A stretch of DNA of 64,000 nucleotides, taken from the NCBI RefSeq assembly GCF_000455365.1, contig NZ_HG315687.1, positions 1-64,000 on the forward strand, given 5' to 3'. Below are positions 45,363-54,497 of this stretch, one piece after another. The notes beneath the pieces are model-generated. The model searched no databases, was not told where the DNA came from, and saw nothing but the letters and a program-made list of their open reading frames with translations. Within the stretch, counting starts at the first letter, position 1. Each line of letters starts with the position of its first letter. The position numbers and the translations under genes were made by a program. The DNA comes from Halopiger djelfimassiliensis (lineage in GTDB: Archaea; Halobacteriota; Halobacteria; Halobacteriales; Natrialbaceae).

Positions 45363-45869
45363 TTACTCGAACACTGACGCCGGGTTTTTGAGGTACACGT
45401 CCTGTTCGGTCACCCGCTCGTAGATCTCGTAGAGCGTTTCCACGGCACCCTCGTCTGGATCGAACCGGATGTGTGGCGCGTTGTAATAGCCGCGACAGCT
45501 AAGCAGGAAGAAATACAGCGTTCGGTGATGGGTCGGCGTCGCGTCGACGACGCCCAGTGTCCGCCCGCCCAGATCGTCCGAGAAGTCGTTGAGCAACGAG
45601 GCGATATCGTCCTGAAGTTGCTCGTCGGGACGATACCGCGGGACGCCGAACGTCCGTTCCATGTACGTCGTCGCTGCCTCGAGAACCGGGTTCGAGTCGA
45701 GTCCGGTCGGATCCACGGTCCGGAACGTCTCGTACAGGCCGAGCACCGTCGACAGTTCCTCGCGGGTGACGGCGATCGGCACGACCGGATCGCCACGCGG
45801 GAGCGAGTACTCCGGAAACGTGTGTGCGCCGGGGTCGGGAAGGTCGGTAAACACGCGTTCGAGCGACAT
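45363..45869 (-). CDS. Haloarchaeal hypothetical protein
   Basis: This 168-residue acidic protein begins MSLERVFTDLPDPG and has FPEYSLPRGDPVVPI near residue 20, EELSTVLGLYETFR near 43 and a helical, Tyr-rich C-terminus (LYEIYERVTEQDVYLKNP). No domain is recognised. Codon bias is normal. I choose the ATG giving MSLERV over one nine codons upstream. Confidence 0.6.
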   Translation of the reverse strand: MSLERVFTDLPDPGAHTFPEYSLPRGDPVVPIAVTREELSTVLGLYETFRTVDPTGLDSNPVLEAATTYMERTFGVPRYRPDEQLQDDIASLLNDFSDDLGGRTLGVVDATPTHHRTLYFFLLSCRGYYNAPHIRFDPDEGAVETLYEIYERVTEQDVYLKNPASVFE

Positions 45870-45926
45870 GTATGATAGCACGGACCACAGAATCAAACCG
45901 GTTCGGGAGTCCGGCGATAACAGGCG

Positions 45927-46148
45927 TCACTCGATCCGGATCGTCGTCGAATCGCTCGGTCGATACCGGTTCTCGTGTGTCGCGACGAACGCCCGGATCT
46001 CGTACTCGCCGGGGTCGGGAACGACGGACTCGCGGCGGTTCTCCGTCCGCTCGAGTCGGCCGTTCCAGGTGATCGACGAGCCGTCACGCTCGAGCGCGTC
46101 GGCGTCGGTTCCGGACTGAAGATCGGATCGCGGCTGGCGCGCGTCCAT
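45927..46148 (-). CDS. Possible short Ig-like (BsuPI-type) fragment protein
   Basis: This 73-residue ORF has an Asp/Arg-rich first half and then SITWNGRLER...DPGEYEIRAFVATHENRY, which resembles the last strands of BsuPI-type or other immunoglobulin-like domains. The match is only to the C-terminal third of such a domain, with no signal peptide. It could be a remnant of a longer exported protein or a small intact protein. I keep it at low confidence. Confidence 0.35.
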   Translation of the reverse strand: MDARQPRSDLQSGTDADALERDGSSITWNGRLERTENRRESVVPDPGEYEIRAFVATHENRYRPSDSTTIRIE

Positions 46149-46304
46149 GGCGAGCGACTACTTCACGAACCCCGATAAACGCCGTGCCGATCGAGGCTCC
46201 GGAACCGGGACTGCGGTCTCGAGCGGCGATAACATCGCCGTCACCCGGGGAAACCGATGTCCAAGAACGGCTATTACAGTTCGGTTTCTACAGTTGGTTA
46301 CACG

Positions 46305-46751
46305 ATGTTACCAGTACTCGAAACGCTACCGCTGACCTTCGACGCCCCCGTCACGGGGGAGCTGTTTCTGATCGCGCGACTCCTGTTCGGGGGCACGCTC
46401 GCGTTCATGGGCCTGAACCACTTCCTTGACCTCGAGAACATGGCGGGCTACGCCGAGATGAAAGGGATTCCCGCGCCAACGTTCTCGGTCGCCTTCTCCG
46501 GCGGTCTGCTCCTTTTCGGCGGTCTCGGCGTCGCCGTCGGCGTCGCCCCGACAGTGGCCGCGAGCGCACTCGCGTTGTTCCTGCTCGTCGCGACGCCGAC
46601 GATGCACGACTTCTGGGCAGTCCCCGACGAACAGCGCCAGAGCGAACTGACTAGCTTTCTGAAAAACGTCGGCCTGCTGGGCGGGTCACTCGGTCTGCTC
46701 GCGCTCGGCGCGCTCGAGTGGCCGTACGCGCTCGGCGTCGGCCTCTTCTAA
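46305..46751 (+). CDS. DoxX-family membrane protein
   Basis: This 148-residue protein has four hydrophobic helices (LFLIARLLFGGTLAFMG, FSVAFSGGLLLFGGLGVAVG, ASALALFLLVATPTMHDFW, GLLGGSLGLLALGA) and the DoxX-like HFLDLENMAGYAEMKGIP. DoxX proteins are small membrane proteins linked in some species to quinol oxidases or redox stress. A longer frame from the ATG at 46257 adds 16 residues; I use the ATG at 46305 since MLPVLETLPLTF fits the family better. Confidence 0.75.
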   Translation: MLPVLETLPLTFDAPVTGELFLIARLLFGGTLAFMGLNHFLDLENMAGYAEMKGIPAPTFSVAFSGGLLLFGGLGVAVGVAPTVAASALALFLLVATPTMHDFWAVPDEQRQSELTSFLKNVGLLGGSLGLLALGALEWPYALGVGLF

Positions 46752-46801
46752 GAACCCGAGAACGGAGACGAAATCGGCGAACGAATCGACGGGTCCCCCA
46801 G

Positions 46802-46963
46802 TTATCGCCAGGCTCGAAGCGGCATCGCGTCGTCCGCCTGCATCGAAAGCCACGCGCCGTCGGCCGAGATGTCGGCGATGACGTACTCGTCGCTCGAGTC
46901 GGTCGAATCGATCGAACCGACGACCGTATCGTCGGACGGCATGGTGTGGGGGTTCGTCACCAT
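46802..46963 (-). CDS. DUF7556-like small acidic protein
   Basis: This 53-residue protein contains VVGSIDSTDSSDEYVIADIS followed by DGAWLSM and ends in RAWR, a pattern recalled as haloarchaeal DUF7556. A strong TATA (tttatata on the minus strand, 46986-46993) lies about 26 nt before the ATG at 46963. Function unknown. Its promoter is back to back with that of the CBS gene. Confidence 0.7.
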   Translation of the reverse strand: MVTNPHTMPSDDTVVGSIDSTDSSDEYVIADISADGAWLSMQADDAMPLRAWR

Positions 46964-47091
46964 GTATGGGAGTGACAACCACCCATATATAAACGCATCG
47001 AAACTGACTGTCCGTTCCGCCGACGGATGAGGTGCGTTCGCGGGCACGCGAAACACTGGGTTTATACTCATTTTCGCCCTACGTTGGGGAC
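46964..47091. promoter_or_regulatory. Divergent promoter of DUF7556 and CBS genes
   Basis: Minus-strand TATA at 46986-46993 and plus-strand TATA tttatac at 47061-47067 stand about 26-28 nt from their start codons (46963 and 47092). Both transcripts should be leaderless. No shared operator was seen in the 67 bp between them. Confidence 0.65.
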
Positions 47092-47943
47092 ATGAACGTA
47101 GCCGACGCGATGACGCCCCGCGAAGACGTGGTGACCGTGGCGCTACCGGGCACCCGTTCGGACGTTCTCGAGTACCTGCAAGAACGACCGTTCTCGTCCG
47201 TCCCGGTCGTCAACCCGACGGACGACGGGCCGGAGTACAGAGGGCTGATCTCGCGCGACGCACTGATCGAACAGCCCGACGAGGACCAACTCGTCATGCT
47301 GATGGACGACGTCCCGACGACGACGAAGGAGACGTCGCTCGAGGAAATCGCGCGCACGATGGTCGAAGAGAACGCGCGCCGCGTTCCCGTCGTCGACGGC
47401 GAGTTCGAAGGGATCGTGACGGTGACTGACGTGATCCACGCGATCGCGGCGGGCGAGCAGTCGGTCGACGGAGTCGTCGGGGACTACGCGAGCGAAAACG
47501 TGAACACGACCTACGAGGGGGCACCGCTGACCGTCGCCGAACGGGAACTCTCGTACGCGAACGTCCCGTACACCGTCGCGCTCGACGACGACGGCGACAT
47601 GAGCGGAGTCCTGACCGAGGTCGACATCATCGAGGTCGCCCGCATCGTCGAGGGAGAGGAGGAGACCGGCGATAACTTCGGCGATCAGGACGACGAGTGG
47701 TCTTGGGAGGGGATCAAAGCCGTCGGCAGTCGGTATCTGCCGACGCGGGACATCGAAATCCCGAACGGTCCCGTCCGGGAGTTCATGAGCGACGACGTGG
47801 TGACGGTCTCGGCCGAGACGTCGATCACGGAAGCCGCACAGCGGATGATCAGCAACGACATCGAACAGATCCCGATGGTCACGGGCGAGCAACTCGTCGG
47901 CATCGTCTGTGACGTCGACGTTCTGGAGGCACTTTATGAGTGA
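47092..47943 (+). CDS. Four-CBS-domain protein
   Basis: This 283-residue protein has four CBS motifs in two pairs: VADAMTPREDVVTVALP at the start, ARTMVEENARRVPVVDGEF near residue 88, TVAERELSYANVPYTVALDDDGDM near 145 and REFMSDDVVTVSAETSITEA near 227. CBS pairs bind adenosyl ligands (AMP, ATP, SAM) and act as energy sensors. Its stop lies 8 bp inside the glycyl-tRNA synthetase gene, so the two are translationally linked. A TATA sits about 27 nt before the ATG. Confidence 0.85.
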   Translation: MNVADAMTPREDVVTVALPGTRSDVLEYLQERPFSSVPVVNPTDDGPEYRGLISRDALIEQPDEDQLVMLMDDVPTTTKETSLEEIARTMVEENARRVPVVDGEFEGIVTVTDVIHAIAAGEQSVDGVVGDYASENVNTTYEGAPLTVAERELSYANVPYTVALDDDGDMSGVLTEVDIIEVARIVEGEEETGDNFGDQDDEWSWEGIKAVGSRYLPTRDIEIPNGPVREFMSDDVVTVSAETSITEAAQRMISNDIEQIPMVTGEQLVGIVCDVDVLEALYE

Positions 47944-49720
47944 ACACGAGCACGCAGCCGCGGACGAAAGCACGACGGAGGCAACGAGCGAAAAGCTGGT
48001 CGAACTGGCCAAGCGGCGGGGGTACTTCTTCCAGTCCTCCGGGGCCTACGGCGGCGTCGGCGGCTTTTACACCTTCGGTCCGCAGGGAGCGTCCCTGAAA
48101 GGCAACGTCGAGGACGCCTGGCGTGATCGGTTCGCCGTCGCCGAGGGCAACATGGAGATCGACGCGCCGACGATCATGCCCGAACCCGTCTTCGAAGCCT
48201 CCGGCCATCTGGACGGCTTCGACGACATGCTCGTCGAGTGTCCGGACTGCGGGGAGAGCCACCGCGCCGACCACGTCGTCGAGGACAACACCGAGTACGA
48301 GGACGCCGAGAGCCTTCCCATCCCCGAAGTCGAGGAGGTAATCGCCGAGTACGAGCTCGTCTGTCCCTCCTGTGGCGCGGGGCTTGCGGGCCAGGCCGTC
48401 GAGACGTTCAACCTCATGTTCGCGACGAACATCGGTCCCGGCGACTCCGACCCCGGCTACCTGCGCCCCGAGACGGCACAGGGCATCTTCGTCGAGTTCC
48501 CCCGCCTGAAGGAGTACGCACGCAATCAGCTTCCCTTCGGCGTCACCCAGATCGGCCGCGCCTACCGCAACGAGATCAGTCCGCGTCGCTCCATCATTCG
48601 CGTCCGCGAGTTCACGCAGGCCGAACTCGAGTACTTCATCGACCCCGAAGAGGACGACCCCGACCTCGAGCGCGTCGCGGACGTCGAGGTAACGCTGTAT
48701 CCGGCCGCCGAACAGAACGCCGAGGACGGGTCGCCGATCGAGACGACGATCGGCGAGGCCGTCGAGGAGGGCGTCATCTCGAGTCCGTGGGTCGCGTACT
48801 TCCTCGGCGTCGCCAAACCGTGGTACGAGGGGGTCGGCGTCGACATGGACCGGTTCCGGTTCCGCCAGCACCTCTCGGGCGAGCGCGCCCACTACGCCGC
48901 GGACTGCTGGGACGCCGAGGGCGAGATCGACGGCAACTGGATCGAACTGGCCGGCTTCGCCTACCGGAGCGATTACGACCTCTCGAAACACGAGGAGTAC
49001 TCCGAGGACCGGTTCACGATCTTCAAGCAGTACGATGAACCCAAGACCGTCGAGCGCGCGACGGTCGACCCCGACATGAGCTACCTCGGTCCCGAGTTCG
49101 GCGGCGCGGCCCAAGACGTCGTCGACGAACTCGAGGCCCTCGCGGCCCGCGACCGCGAGGCCTTCGCGGGCGAGACAGTCGCGATCGAACTCGAGGACGA
49201 GACCCACGAGATCCCCGTCGAGAAGACCGGCTTCGCGGTCGAAGAACAGACCGAAGCGGGCGAGCACATCGTCCCCCACGTCGTCGAACCCTCCTTCGGC
49301 GTCGGTCGGCTGGTCTACACTGTCCTCCACCACGCGTATCGGGAAGACGAGGTCGACGGCGAACAGCGGACCTACCTCGCACTCGAACCCGAGGTCGCGC
49401 CCACGTTCGTCGGCGTCTTCCCGCTGCAAAGCGACGACGACCTCGAGACGACCGCCCGGGAGATCGTCGACGACCTGCGCGGGGCCGGCCTGTCGGTCAC
49501 CTACGACGACTCGGGCAACATCGGCCGTCGCTACCGCCGACAGGACGAGGTCGGCACGCCCTTCTGCGTGACCGTCGATTACGAGACCCTCGAGAACGAG
49601 GCGACGACCGTCACGGTCCGCGAACGGGACACGACCGACCAGAAACGGCTGCCGATCGACGAGCTAGCGGAGACGCTGTCGGCGATTCGAGACGGCGAGT
49701 TGGCGTTCGAGGAGCTGTAA
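47936..49720 (+). CDS. glyS: Glycyl-tRNA synthetase
   Basis: This 594-residue class II synthetase of the archaeal/eukaryotic alpha2 type has KRRGYFFQSSGAYGGVGGFY near residue 25, FNLMFATNIGP near 160, LRPETAQGIFV (motif 2 region) near 178, RNEISPRRSIIRVREF near 210, and a class II motif 3-like PSFGVGRLVYTVL near 450. The C-terminus is the anticodon-binding domain (LQSDDDLETTAREIVDDL). Two CxxC pairs (CPDCGES, CPSCGAG) near residues 100 and 145 are an archaeal zinc-like insertion. It overlaps the CBS-domain gene by 8 bp. Confidence 0.96.
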   Translation: MSEHEHAAADESTTEATSEKLVELAKRRGYFFQSSGAYGGVGGFYTFGPQGASLKGNVEDAWRDRFAVAEGNMEIDAPTIMPEPVFEASGHLDGFDDMLVECPDCGESHRADHVVEDNTEYEDAESLPIPEVEEVIAEYELVCPSCGAGLAGQAVETFNLMFATNIGPGDSDPGYLRPETAQGIFVEFPRLKEYARNQLPFGVTQIGRAYRNEISPRRSIIRVREFTQAELEYFIDPEEDDPDLERVADVEVTLYPAAEQNAEDGSPIETTIGEAVEEGVISSPWVAYFLGVAKPWYEGVGVDMDRFRFRQHLSGERAHYAADCWDAEGEIDGNWIELAGFAYRSDYDLSKHEEYSEDRFTIFKQYDEPKTVERATVDPDMSYLGPEFGGAAQDVVDELEALAARDREAFAGETVAIELEDETHEIPVEKTGFAVEEQTEAGEHIVPHVVEPSFGVGRLVYTVLHHAYREDEVDGEQRTYLALEPEVAPTFVGVFPLQSDDDLETTAREIVDDLRGAGLSVTYDDSGNIGRRYRRQDEVGTPFCVTVDYETLENEATTVTVRERDTTDQKRLPIDELAETLSAIRDGELAFEEL

Positions 49721-49802
49721 GTCGTCCTCGAACGGAGTCCCATCCGGAACCGGTTGGCAGTGATCGACGGACTGAAGGTCGCTTTGTTCGAGGAGTGAGG
49801 TG

Positions 49803-50393
49803 ATGGCCGACGAACTGAAGCGCCGACTCGTTCACGCGAGCGGCTCGGGACTGGTCGCACTCTATCTGCTCGCGGACTACGTCGATCTGGGGCTGACGTG
49901 GCCCCGGTTTCGGGTCCTGATGGTCGTCCTCGCGGTCGGGACGCTCGCCCTCGAGTTCATCCGACTGCGCGTCGGGCTCGAGTGGTGGCTCTACGAGAAG
50001 CTCACCCGGGAGTACGAACAGGACCAGTTCGCGGGCTATGGCTACTACATGGTCAGTATGACGATCGTCGTCCTCGTGTTCCCCGCCGTGATCGCCCTGC
50101 CGGCGATGTTGATGCTCGCGCTCGGCGATCCGATCAGCGGGGCCGTCTCGGACGATTCGCTCAAAGCGGTCAAGGGACCGAAAGTGCTCGTTACGATGTT
50201 CGTCGTGAGCGCGCTCATCGCCGCCCCGTTTCTCTACACGACGCCGCTGGCGATCGTCGCCGCGGCCCTCGGCGCGACGCTCGCCGACGGCGTCACGGTC
50301 CGGCTCGACGACTTCGTCGTCGACGATAACCTGACGATCCCGATCTACGCCGCCTGTCTGGCGTATCTCGCCGTGGAGTTCGTCCCGGTCTGA
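49803..50393 (+). CDS. Dolichol-kinase/CDP-lipid-like membrane protein
   Basis: This 196-residue membrane protein has about six helices and the phosphatidate cytidylyltransferase/dolichol-kinase pattern: RRLVHASGSGLVALYLLADY near the start, LALGDPISGAVSD near residue 107 and GATLADGVTVRLDDFVVDDNLTIP near 155. Members act on lipid precursors in the membrane. I cannot tell phosphorylation from CDP transfer. The ATG at 49803 follows a GTG; either gives nearly the same protein. Confidence 0.72.
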   Translation: MADELKRRLVHASGSGLVALYLLADYVDLGLTWPRFRVLMVVLAVGTLALEFIRLRVGLEWWLYEKLTREYEQDQFAGYGYYMVSMTIVVLVFPAVIALPAMLMLALGDPISGAVSDDSLKAVKGPKVLVTMFVVSALIAAPFLYTTPLAIVAAALGATLADGVTVRLDDFVVDDNLTIPIYAACLAYLAVEFVPV

Positions 50394-50421
50394 CCCGACC
50401 CGACTCCAAGCGCCGCTGCCA

Positions 50422-50672
50422 TCACCCGTTCAGTCGCCATGGTTCGGCGTTGAGAACCGCTGCAAAGGTGATCCATACGAGATACGGCACGAGCAGCAAG
50501 CCGGCTCGGCGATCCGCCGAAACGCGATGATCGTCCCGGCGACGAGCGCCCAGAGGACAACGACGACCGAAAGCGCGAGTCCCAACAGGACGAACAGGGC
50601 CGTCCAAGCCACCGGGAACGCGATGTCGGGCGGATAGAACCACGGTTTCTCGAGCGCGCGTTTCACTTTCAC
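50422..50672 (-). pseudogene. tspO: Decayed tspO (TspO/MBR family)
   Basis: One minus-strand frame begins KPWFYPPDIAFPVAWTALFVLLGLAL and continues VVVLWALVAGTIIAFRRIAEPA, while the next frame continues with LLLVPYLVWITFAAVLNAEPWRLN. These pieces are the hallmark helix 1-2 loop and the final helix of TspO. The first helix, helix 3 and the loops around residues 60-110 are missing, and a frameshift separates the last part. An intact TspO would be about 150-170 residues, so this is a remnant of deletion plus frameshift. The gene is between the dolichol-kinase-like gene and hef. Confidence 0.75.
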
Positions 50673-50717
50673 CGCGCATTCTCAACCCTTAACCGCGACC
50701 GCGTCGAACCGGCGGCC

Positions 50718-53147
50718 ATGCCAGCACAGGACGAGGAACCGCCCTCCATCGAGCATCCGCTGCTCGAGCCCGATTTCCTCGAGCGCCGACTCTACCAGTT
50801 GAAACTCGCCGGAACGGCGGCGAACGACCACACGCTCGTCTGTCTCCCCACCGGGCTGGGGAAGACGACGGTGAGCCTGCTGGTCACGGCCCGCAGGCTC
50901 GAGGAGGTCGGCGGGAAGTCGCTGATGCTCGCGCCCACCAAGCCCCTCGTCCAGCAACACGCCGATTTCTACCGGGACGCGCTGCGGATTCCGGACGAGG
51001 AGATCGTCGTCTTCACCGGCGACGTCAGTCCCGACGAGCGCGCCGCCCTGTGGGACGGGGCGACGGTCGTGATGGCGACGCCGCAGGTGATCGAGAACGA
51101 CCTCGTCGGCAGCCGCGTCTCGCTGGCCGACGTCACCCACCTGACCTTCGACGAGTGCCATCGGGCGACCGGCGACTACGCCTACAACTACATCGCCGAG
51201 CGCTACCACGCGGACGCCCGCGACCCGCTCGTAACGGGGATGAGCGCATCGCCCGGCGGCGACGAGGAGGCTATCCTCGAGGTCTGTGAGAACCTCGGCA
51301 TTCGGGACGTCGAGGTGATGACCGAGGAGGACGCCGACGTCGAGGAGTTCACCCACGACACCGACGTCGAATGGGAGCGGATCGAACTCCCCGAAGCCGT
51401 GCTCGAAATCCGGGACGCCCTGAACGAGGTCATCAAAGAGCGTCTCGAGAAGCTCAAGGAACTGGGAGTGGCGAGTTCGACCCAGCCCGACCAGTCCCAG
51501 AAGGACCTGAACCGGATGCGGGCCGAACTCCAGCAGTTGATCAACAACGACCAGTCGGAGGGGTTCGAGGGGATGTCGCTCCACGCGGAAGTGATGAAGC
51601 TCCGGCAGGCCGTCACGCTCGTCGAGACCCAAAGCGTCGAGGCCGTCCGGCGGTACTTCGAGCGCCAGCGCAATCAGGCCCGTTCCTCGGGCGCGTCCAA
51701 GGCGAGCCAGCGGCTGGTCTCGGACCCCCGCGTTCGGGAGGCCATGCGCAAGGCCGATGGGTTCGACCAGCTCCACCCCAAATACCGGAAAACGCGGATG
51801 CTGCTGGCCGAGACCCTCGGCCTCGAGGGCGGCGAGCGGGTGATCGTCTTCACGGAGTCCCGCGATACCGCGGAGGCGCTGACGGACTTCCTGTCGGGGA
51901 GTTTCGACGCCAAACGGTTCGTCGGCCAAGGTGACCGCGAGGGGTCGGACGGGATGACCCAGAACGAACAACAGGAGGTACTGGACGAGTTCCGGGCGGG
52001 CGAGTTCGAAGTGCTCGTCTCGACCTCCGTCGCCGAGGAGGGACTTGACGTGCCGGAAGTCGACCTCGTGCTCTTTTACGAACCGGTTCCGACGGCGATC
52101 CGCTCGATCCAGCGCAAGGGGCGGACGGGTCGGCAATCCGAGGGGCGGGTGGTCGTTCTCATGGCCGAAGACACCCGCGACGAGGCGTACTTCTGGATCT
52201 CGCGCCGTCGCGAGAAGGAGATGGAGTCGGAACTGCGCGAACTGAAGGGGATGGCCGACGACCTCGCGGACGAACTCGACGATTCCCAGCAGGCCCTGAC
52301 CGATTTCGAGACCGACGGCGACCGCGGGGCGGAAGTGAACGACGAGGGGGCCGACCCCGACGCCGTCACCGATTCCTCCAGTGGAAGCGGGGGGGATTCG
52401 ACGCGGCCCGGGTTACAGGAGTTTTCGGACGCGGTGCCACAGGTCGAGGACAATATCGAGACACACGAGCCGTCGGCCGACGGCGACGCCGTCGCGGTCG
52501 TCGCCGACCAGCGGGAGATGGACGCCAACATCGCCCGGGATCTCTCGAAACGTGAGGAGATCGACGTTCGGCTCGAGACCCTCGACGTCGGCGACTACGT
52601 CCTGTCGGATCGGGTCGTCGTCGAGCGCAAGTCCGTCGCCGACTTCGTCGACTCGCTGGTCGAGGGCGACCGGTCGGTCTTCGAGCAGGTCGGCGCGATG
52701 GCCCGCCACTACTCGCGGCCGATCGTCATCGTGGAAGGCGACGGCCTGTACGAACAGCGGGACGTCCATCCGAACGCGGTTCGCGGCGCGCTCTCGAGTC
52801 TCGCGGTCGATTTCGGCGCGAGCGTCCTGCGGACCGAAGGCGAGGGCGAAACCACCGAACTGCTGGCGGTGATCGCGGGCCGCGAGCAGGAGAACGCGGA
52901 CCGAACGGTGTCGGTCCACGGCGAGAAGGGGTCGAAGACGCTGGCCGAGCAACAGGAGTACGTCGTCTCCTCGATCGCCGAAATCGGCCCCGTCACCGCC
53001 CGCTCGCTGCTCGAGGAGTTCGGCACCGTCGAGGCGGTGATGATCGCGAGCGAGGACGAGTTACGGGAGGCCGACGGCGTCGGCGAGGTGACCGCCGAGC
53101 GGATCCGTGAAGTAATCGGCAGCGAGTACACGGGAACCGGCCGCTGA
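50718..53147 (+). CDS. hef: Hef-type helicase-nuclease (XPF/FANCM family)
   Basis: This 809-residue fork-processing enzyme acts on stalled replication forks and branched DNA. The helicase half has Walker A LPTGLGKTT near residue 43, TFDECHRATGDY (DECH box) near 147, and RKGRTGRQSEG motif VI near 465. A linker near residues 540-580 is acidic and Ser-rich. The nuclease half has the XPF signature (DYVLSDRVVVERKSVADFV near 630), and the C-terminus holds the helix-hairpin-helix pair (GPVTARSLLEEFG, ADGVGEVTAERI). It is full length and intact. Confidence 0.95.
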   Translation: MPAQDEEPPSIEHPLLEPDFLERRLYQLKLAGTAANDHTLVCLPTGLGKTTVSLLVTARRLEEVGGKSLMLAPTKPLVQQHADFYRDALRIPDEEIVVFTGDVSPDERAALWDGATVVMATPQVIENDLVGSRVSLADVTHLTFDECHRATGDYAYNYIAERYHADARDPLVTGMSASPGGDEEAILEVCENLGIRDVEVMTEEDADVEEFTHDTDVEWERIELPEAVLEIRDALNEVIKERLEKLKELGVASSTQPDQSQKDLNRMRAELQQLINNDQSEGFEGMSLHAEVMKLRQAVTLVETQSVEAVRRYFERQRNQARSSGASKASQRLVSDPRVREAMRKADGFDQLHPKYRKTRMLLAETLGLEGGERVIVFTESRDTAEALTDFLSGSFDAKRFVGQGDREGSDGMTQNEQQEVLDEFRAGEFEVLVSTSVAEEGLDVPEVDLVLFYEPVPTAIRSIQRKGRTGRQSEGRVVVLMAEDTRDEAYFWISRRREKEMESELRELKGMADDLADELDDSQQALTDFETDGDRGAEVNDEGADPDAVTDSSSGSGGDSTRPGLQEFSDAVPQVEDNIETHEPSADGDAVAVVADQREMDANIARDLSKREEIDVRLETLDVGDYVLSDRVVVERKSVADFVDSLVEGDRSVFEQVGAMARHYSRPIVIVEGDGLYEQRDVHPNAVRGALSSLAVDFGASVLRTEGEGETTELLAVIAGREQENADRTVSVHGEKGSKTLAEQQEYVVSSIAEIGPVTARSLLEEFGTVEAVMIASEDELREADGVGEVTAERIREVIGSEYTGTGR

Positions 53148-53180
53148 CGGCTCGAGCACGTCGCGGGGCCGGCAGGGAGG

Positions 53181-54326
53181 TTACCCCTCGTAGCCCGCGT
53201 ACTCCATCAGGTCCGCGAAGACGTCGGTGTCCATGACGTCCCGGTAGACGATGGCGTTGACCATCCCGCCGGGGTAGGCGTTCCCGTTCATCGCGTGGTC
53301 GACCTTGTGACAGTGCAGCAGGTAGATGCCGGGATCGGCGTCGGCCTCGAACTCGATGGTGTGTCGTTGCGCGGGGGCGATGTTCGTCACGTCCTGTTCG
53401 TACTGGGCGGCTTCTGGGATCTGGCCGCCGTCTTTCTCGACGACTCTAAAGCGGTGGTTGTGCGTGTGCATCGGATGGGACATGTAGCCGGCGTTGACCA
53501 TGTGGAGGCGAACGGTGTCCCCGCGGTCGACGATGATCGGCGAGCCGTCCTCCGGGTGGATGGTCCGCGGGAGGCTCTTGCCGTTCATGGTGAACACGTC
53601 CGGGTTCCGATCCCGAGGGCTGTAATCGACGTCTTCGCCCGCGAACTGCCGGTTCAGCCGGGAGTCCCAGTCTTTCACGGTGAAGAAGTACTCCTTGTCG
53701 GCGGGCTCGTACCCCTTCGGGTCGACGCGGAAGATGCCGTACATCCCCATGTCGATGTGGCGGTGAGTCTGGTAGTGGCAGTGATAGAGGTGGGTCCCCG
53801 GGACGTTCGCCGGAATCGTGTAGGTGTGTTTCTCGCCGGGATCGACCGTGATCCCGGTCGTCGTCGGCACGCCGTCGTTCTCCCAGGTCTTCTTCGCGCC
53901 GTGGAAGTGCAGCGTGTGCGGGTGGTCGTTGTCCGTGTTGTCAAGCGTCACTTCGATGTCGTTCCCTTCGGTCGTCCGGAGGATCGGCCCCGGGACGCTG
54001 GGCTCGCCGTCATCGGCTTGGAACGCCCAGACCCGCGGGAGTTCGACCGGGCCGCCCATCGAATCGAGCGGGTGGACGGCATGTTGGGCCGACACCGAAC
54101 GCAGCGTGACGCTGCCGCCCTGTTCGTCGACCTGGACGACCTCGGGGGGACTCGTCCAGGGAAGCGACGAGGAGTCGTCGGCCGGCGGCTCCGCGGCCGC
54201 CGGCTGCGGCTGGGACCCACCCTGATTCGTCGTACAGCCGGCCAGCGCCGCCGTTCCGGCACCCGTTGCGGCGATAAACTCGCGTCGCGATACCCCCAGT
54301 CCGGGCGCACCAATACGATCTCTCAT
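53181..54326 (-). CDS. Two-domain multicopper oxidase, Tat-exported
   Basis: This 381-residue exported protein has a twin-arginine signal (SRREFIAATGAGT) with lipobox AALAGC. Cupredoxin domain 1 has HTLHFHGAKKTW and LYHCHYQTHRHIDMGM; domain 2 has HPMHTHNHRF and LLHCHKVDHAMNGNAYPGGM. Both domains therefore show type 1-like Cys-His-Met sets and His pairs for the shared trinuclear centre, as in two-domain laccases. NirK-type nitrite reductase is a possible alternative, but NirK lacks a second HCH motif. It probably oxidises phenols or metals outside the cell. Confidence 0.82.
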   Translation of the reverse strand: MRDRIGAPGLGVSRREFIAATGAGTAALAGCTTNQGGSQPQPAAAEPPADDSSSLPWTSPPEVVQVDEQGGSVTLRSVSAQHAVHPLDSMGGPVELPRVWAFQADDGEPSVPGPILRTTEGNDIEVTLDNTDNDHPHTLHFHGAKKTWENDGVPTTTGITVDPGEKHTYTIPANVPGTHLYHCHYQTHRHIDMGMYGIFRVDPKGYEPADKEYFFTVKDWDSRLNRQFAGEDVDYSPRDRNPDVFTMNGKSLPRTIHPEDGSPIIVDRGDTVRLHMVNAGYMSHPMHTHNHRFRVVEKDGGQIPEAAQYEQDVTNIAPAQRHTIEFEADADPGIYLLHCHKVDHAMNGNAYPGGMVNAIVYRDVMDTDVFADLMEYAGYEG

Positions 54327-54497
54327 GACAGCTTATCCTACGAAGACCCACCGTATAACGGGGGTAGCTGGTTCCTACCGGACGGGAACTGACGGAACCG
54401 GGTCGGTACCGAAAGACGTCCCTCGAGTCGACTCCCGGTCTCGTCGGCGCACGCAGCGTCGGTTCGCACTGGTCGTGGCTCGAGCGGTTGGAGAACC

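Noticed and set aside
53181-54326. NirK-type copper nitrite reductase
   Set aside because: A second Cys-His motif is present in domain 2, which NirK lacks; a two-domain oxidase fits better. The NO reductase 34 kb away is not enough support.
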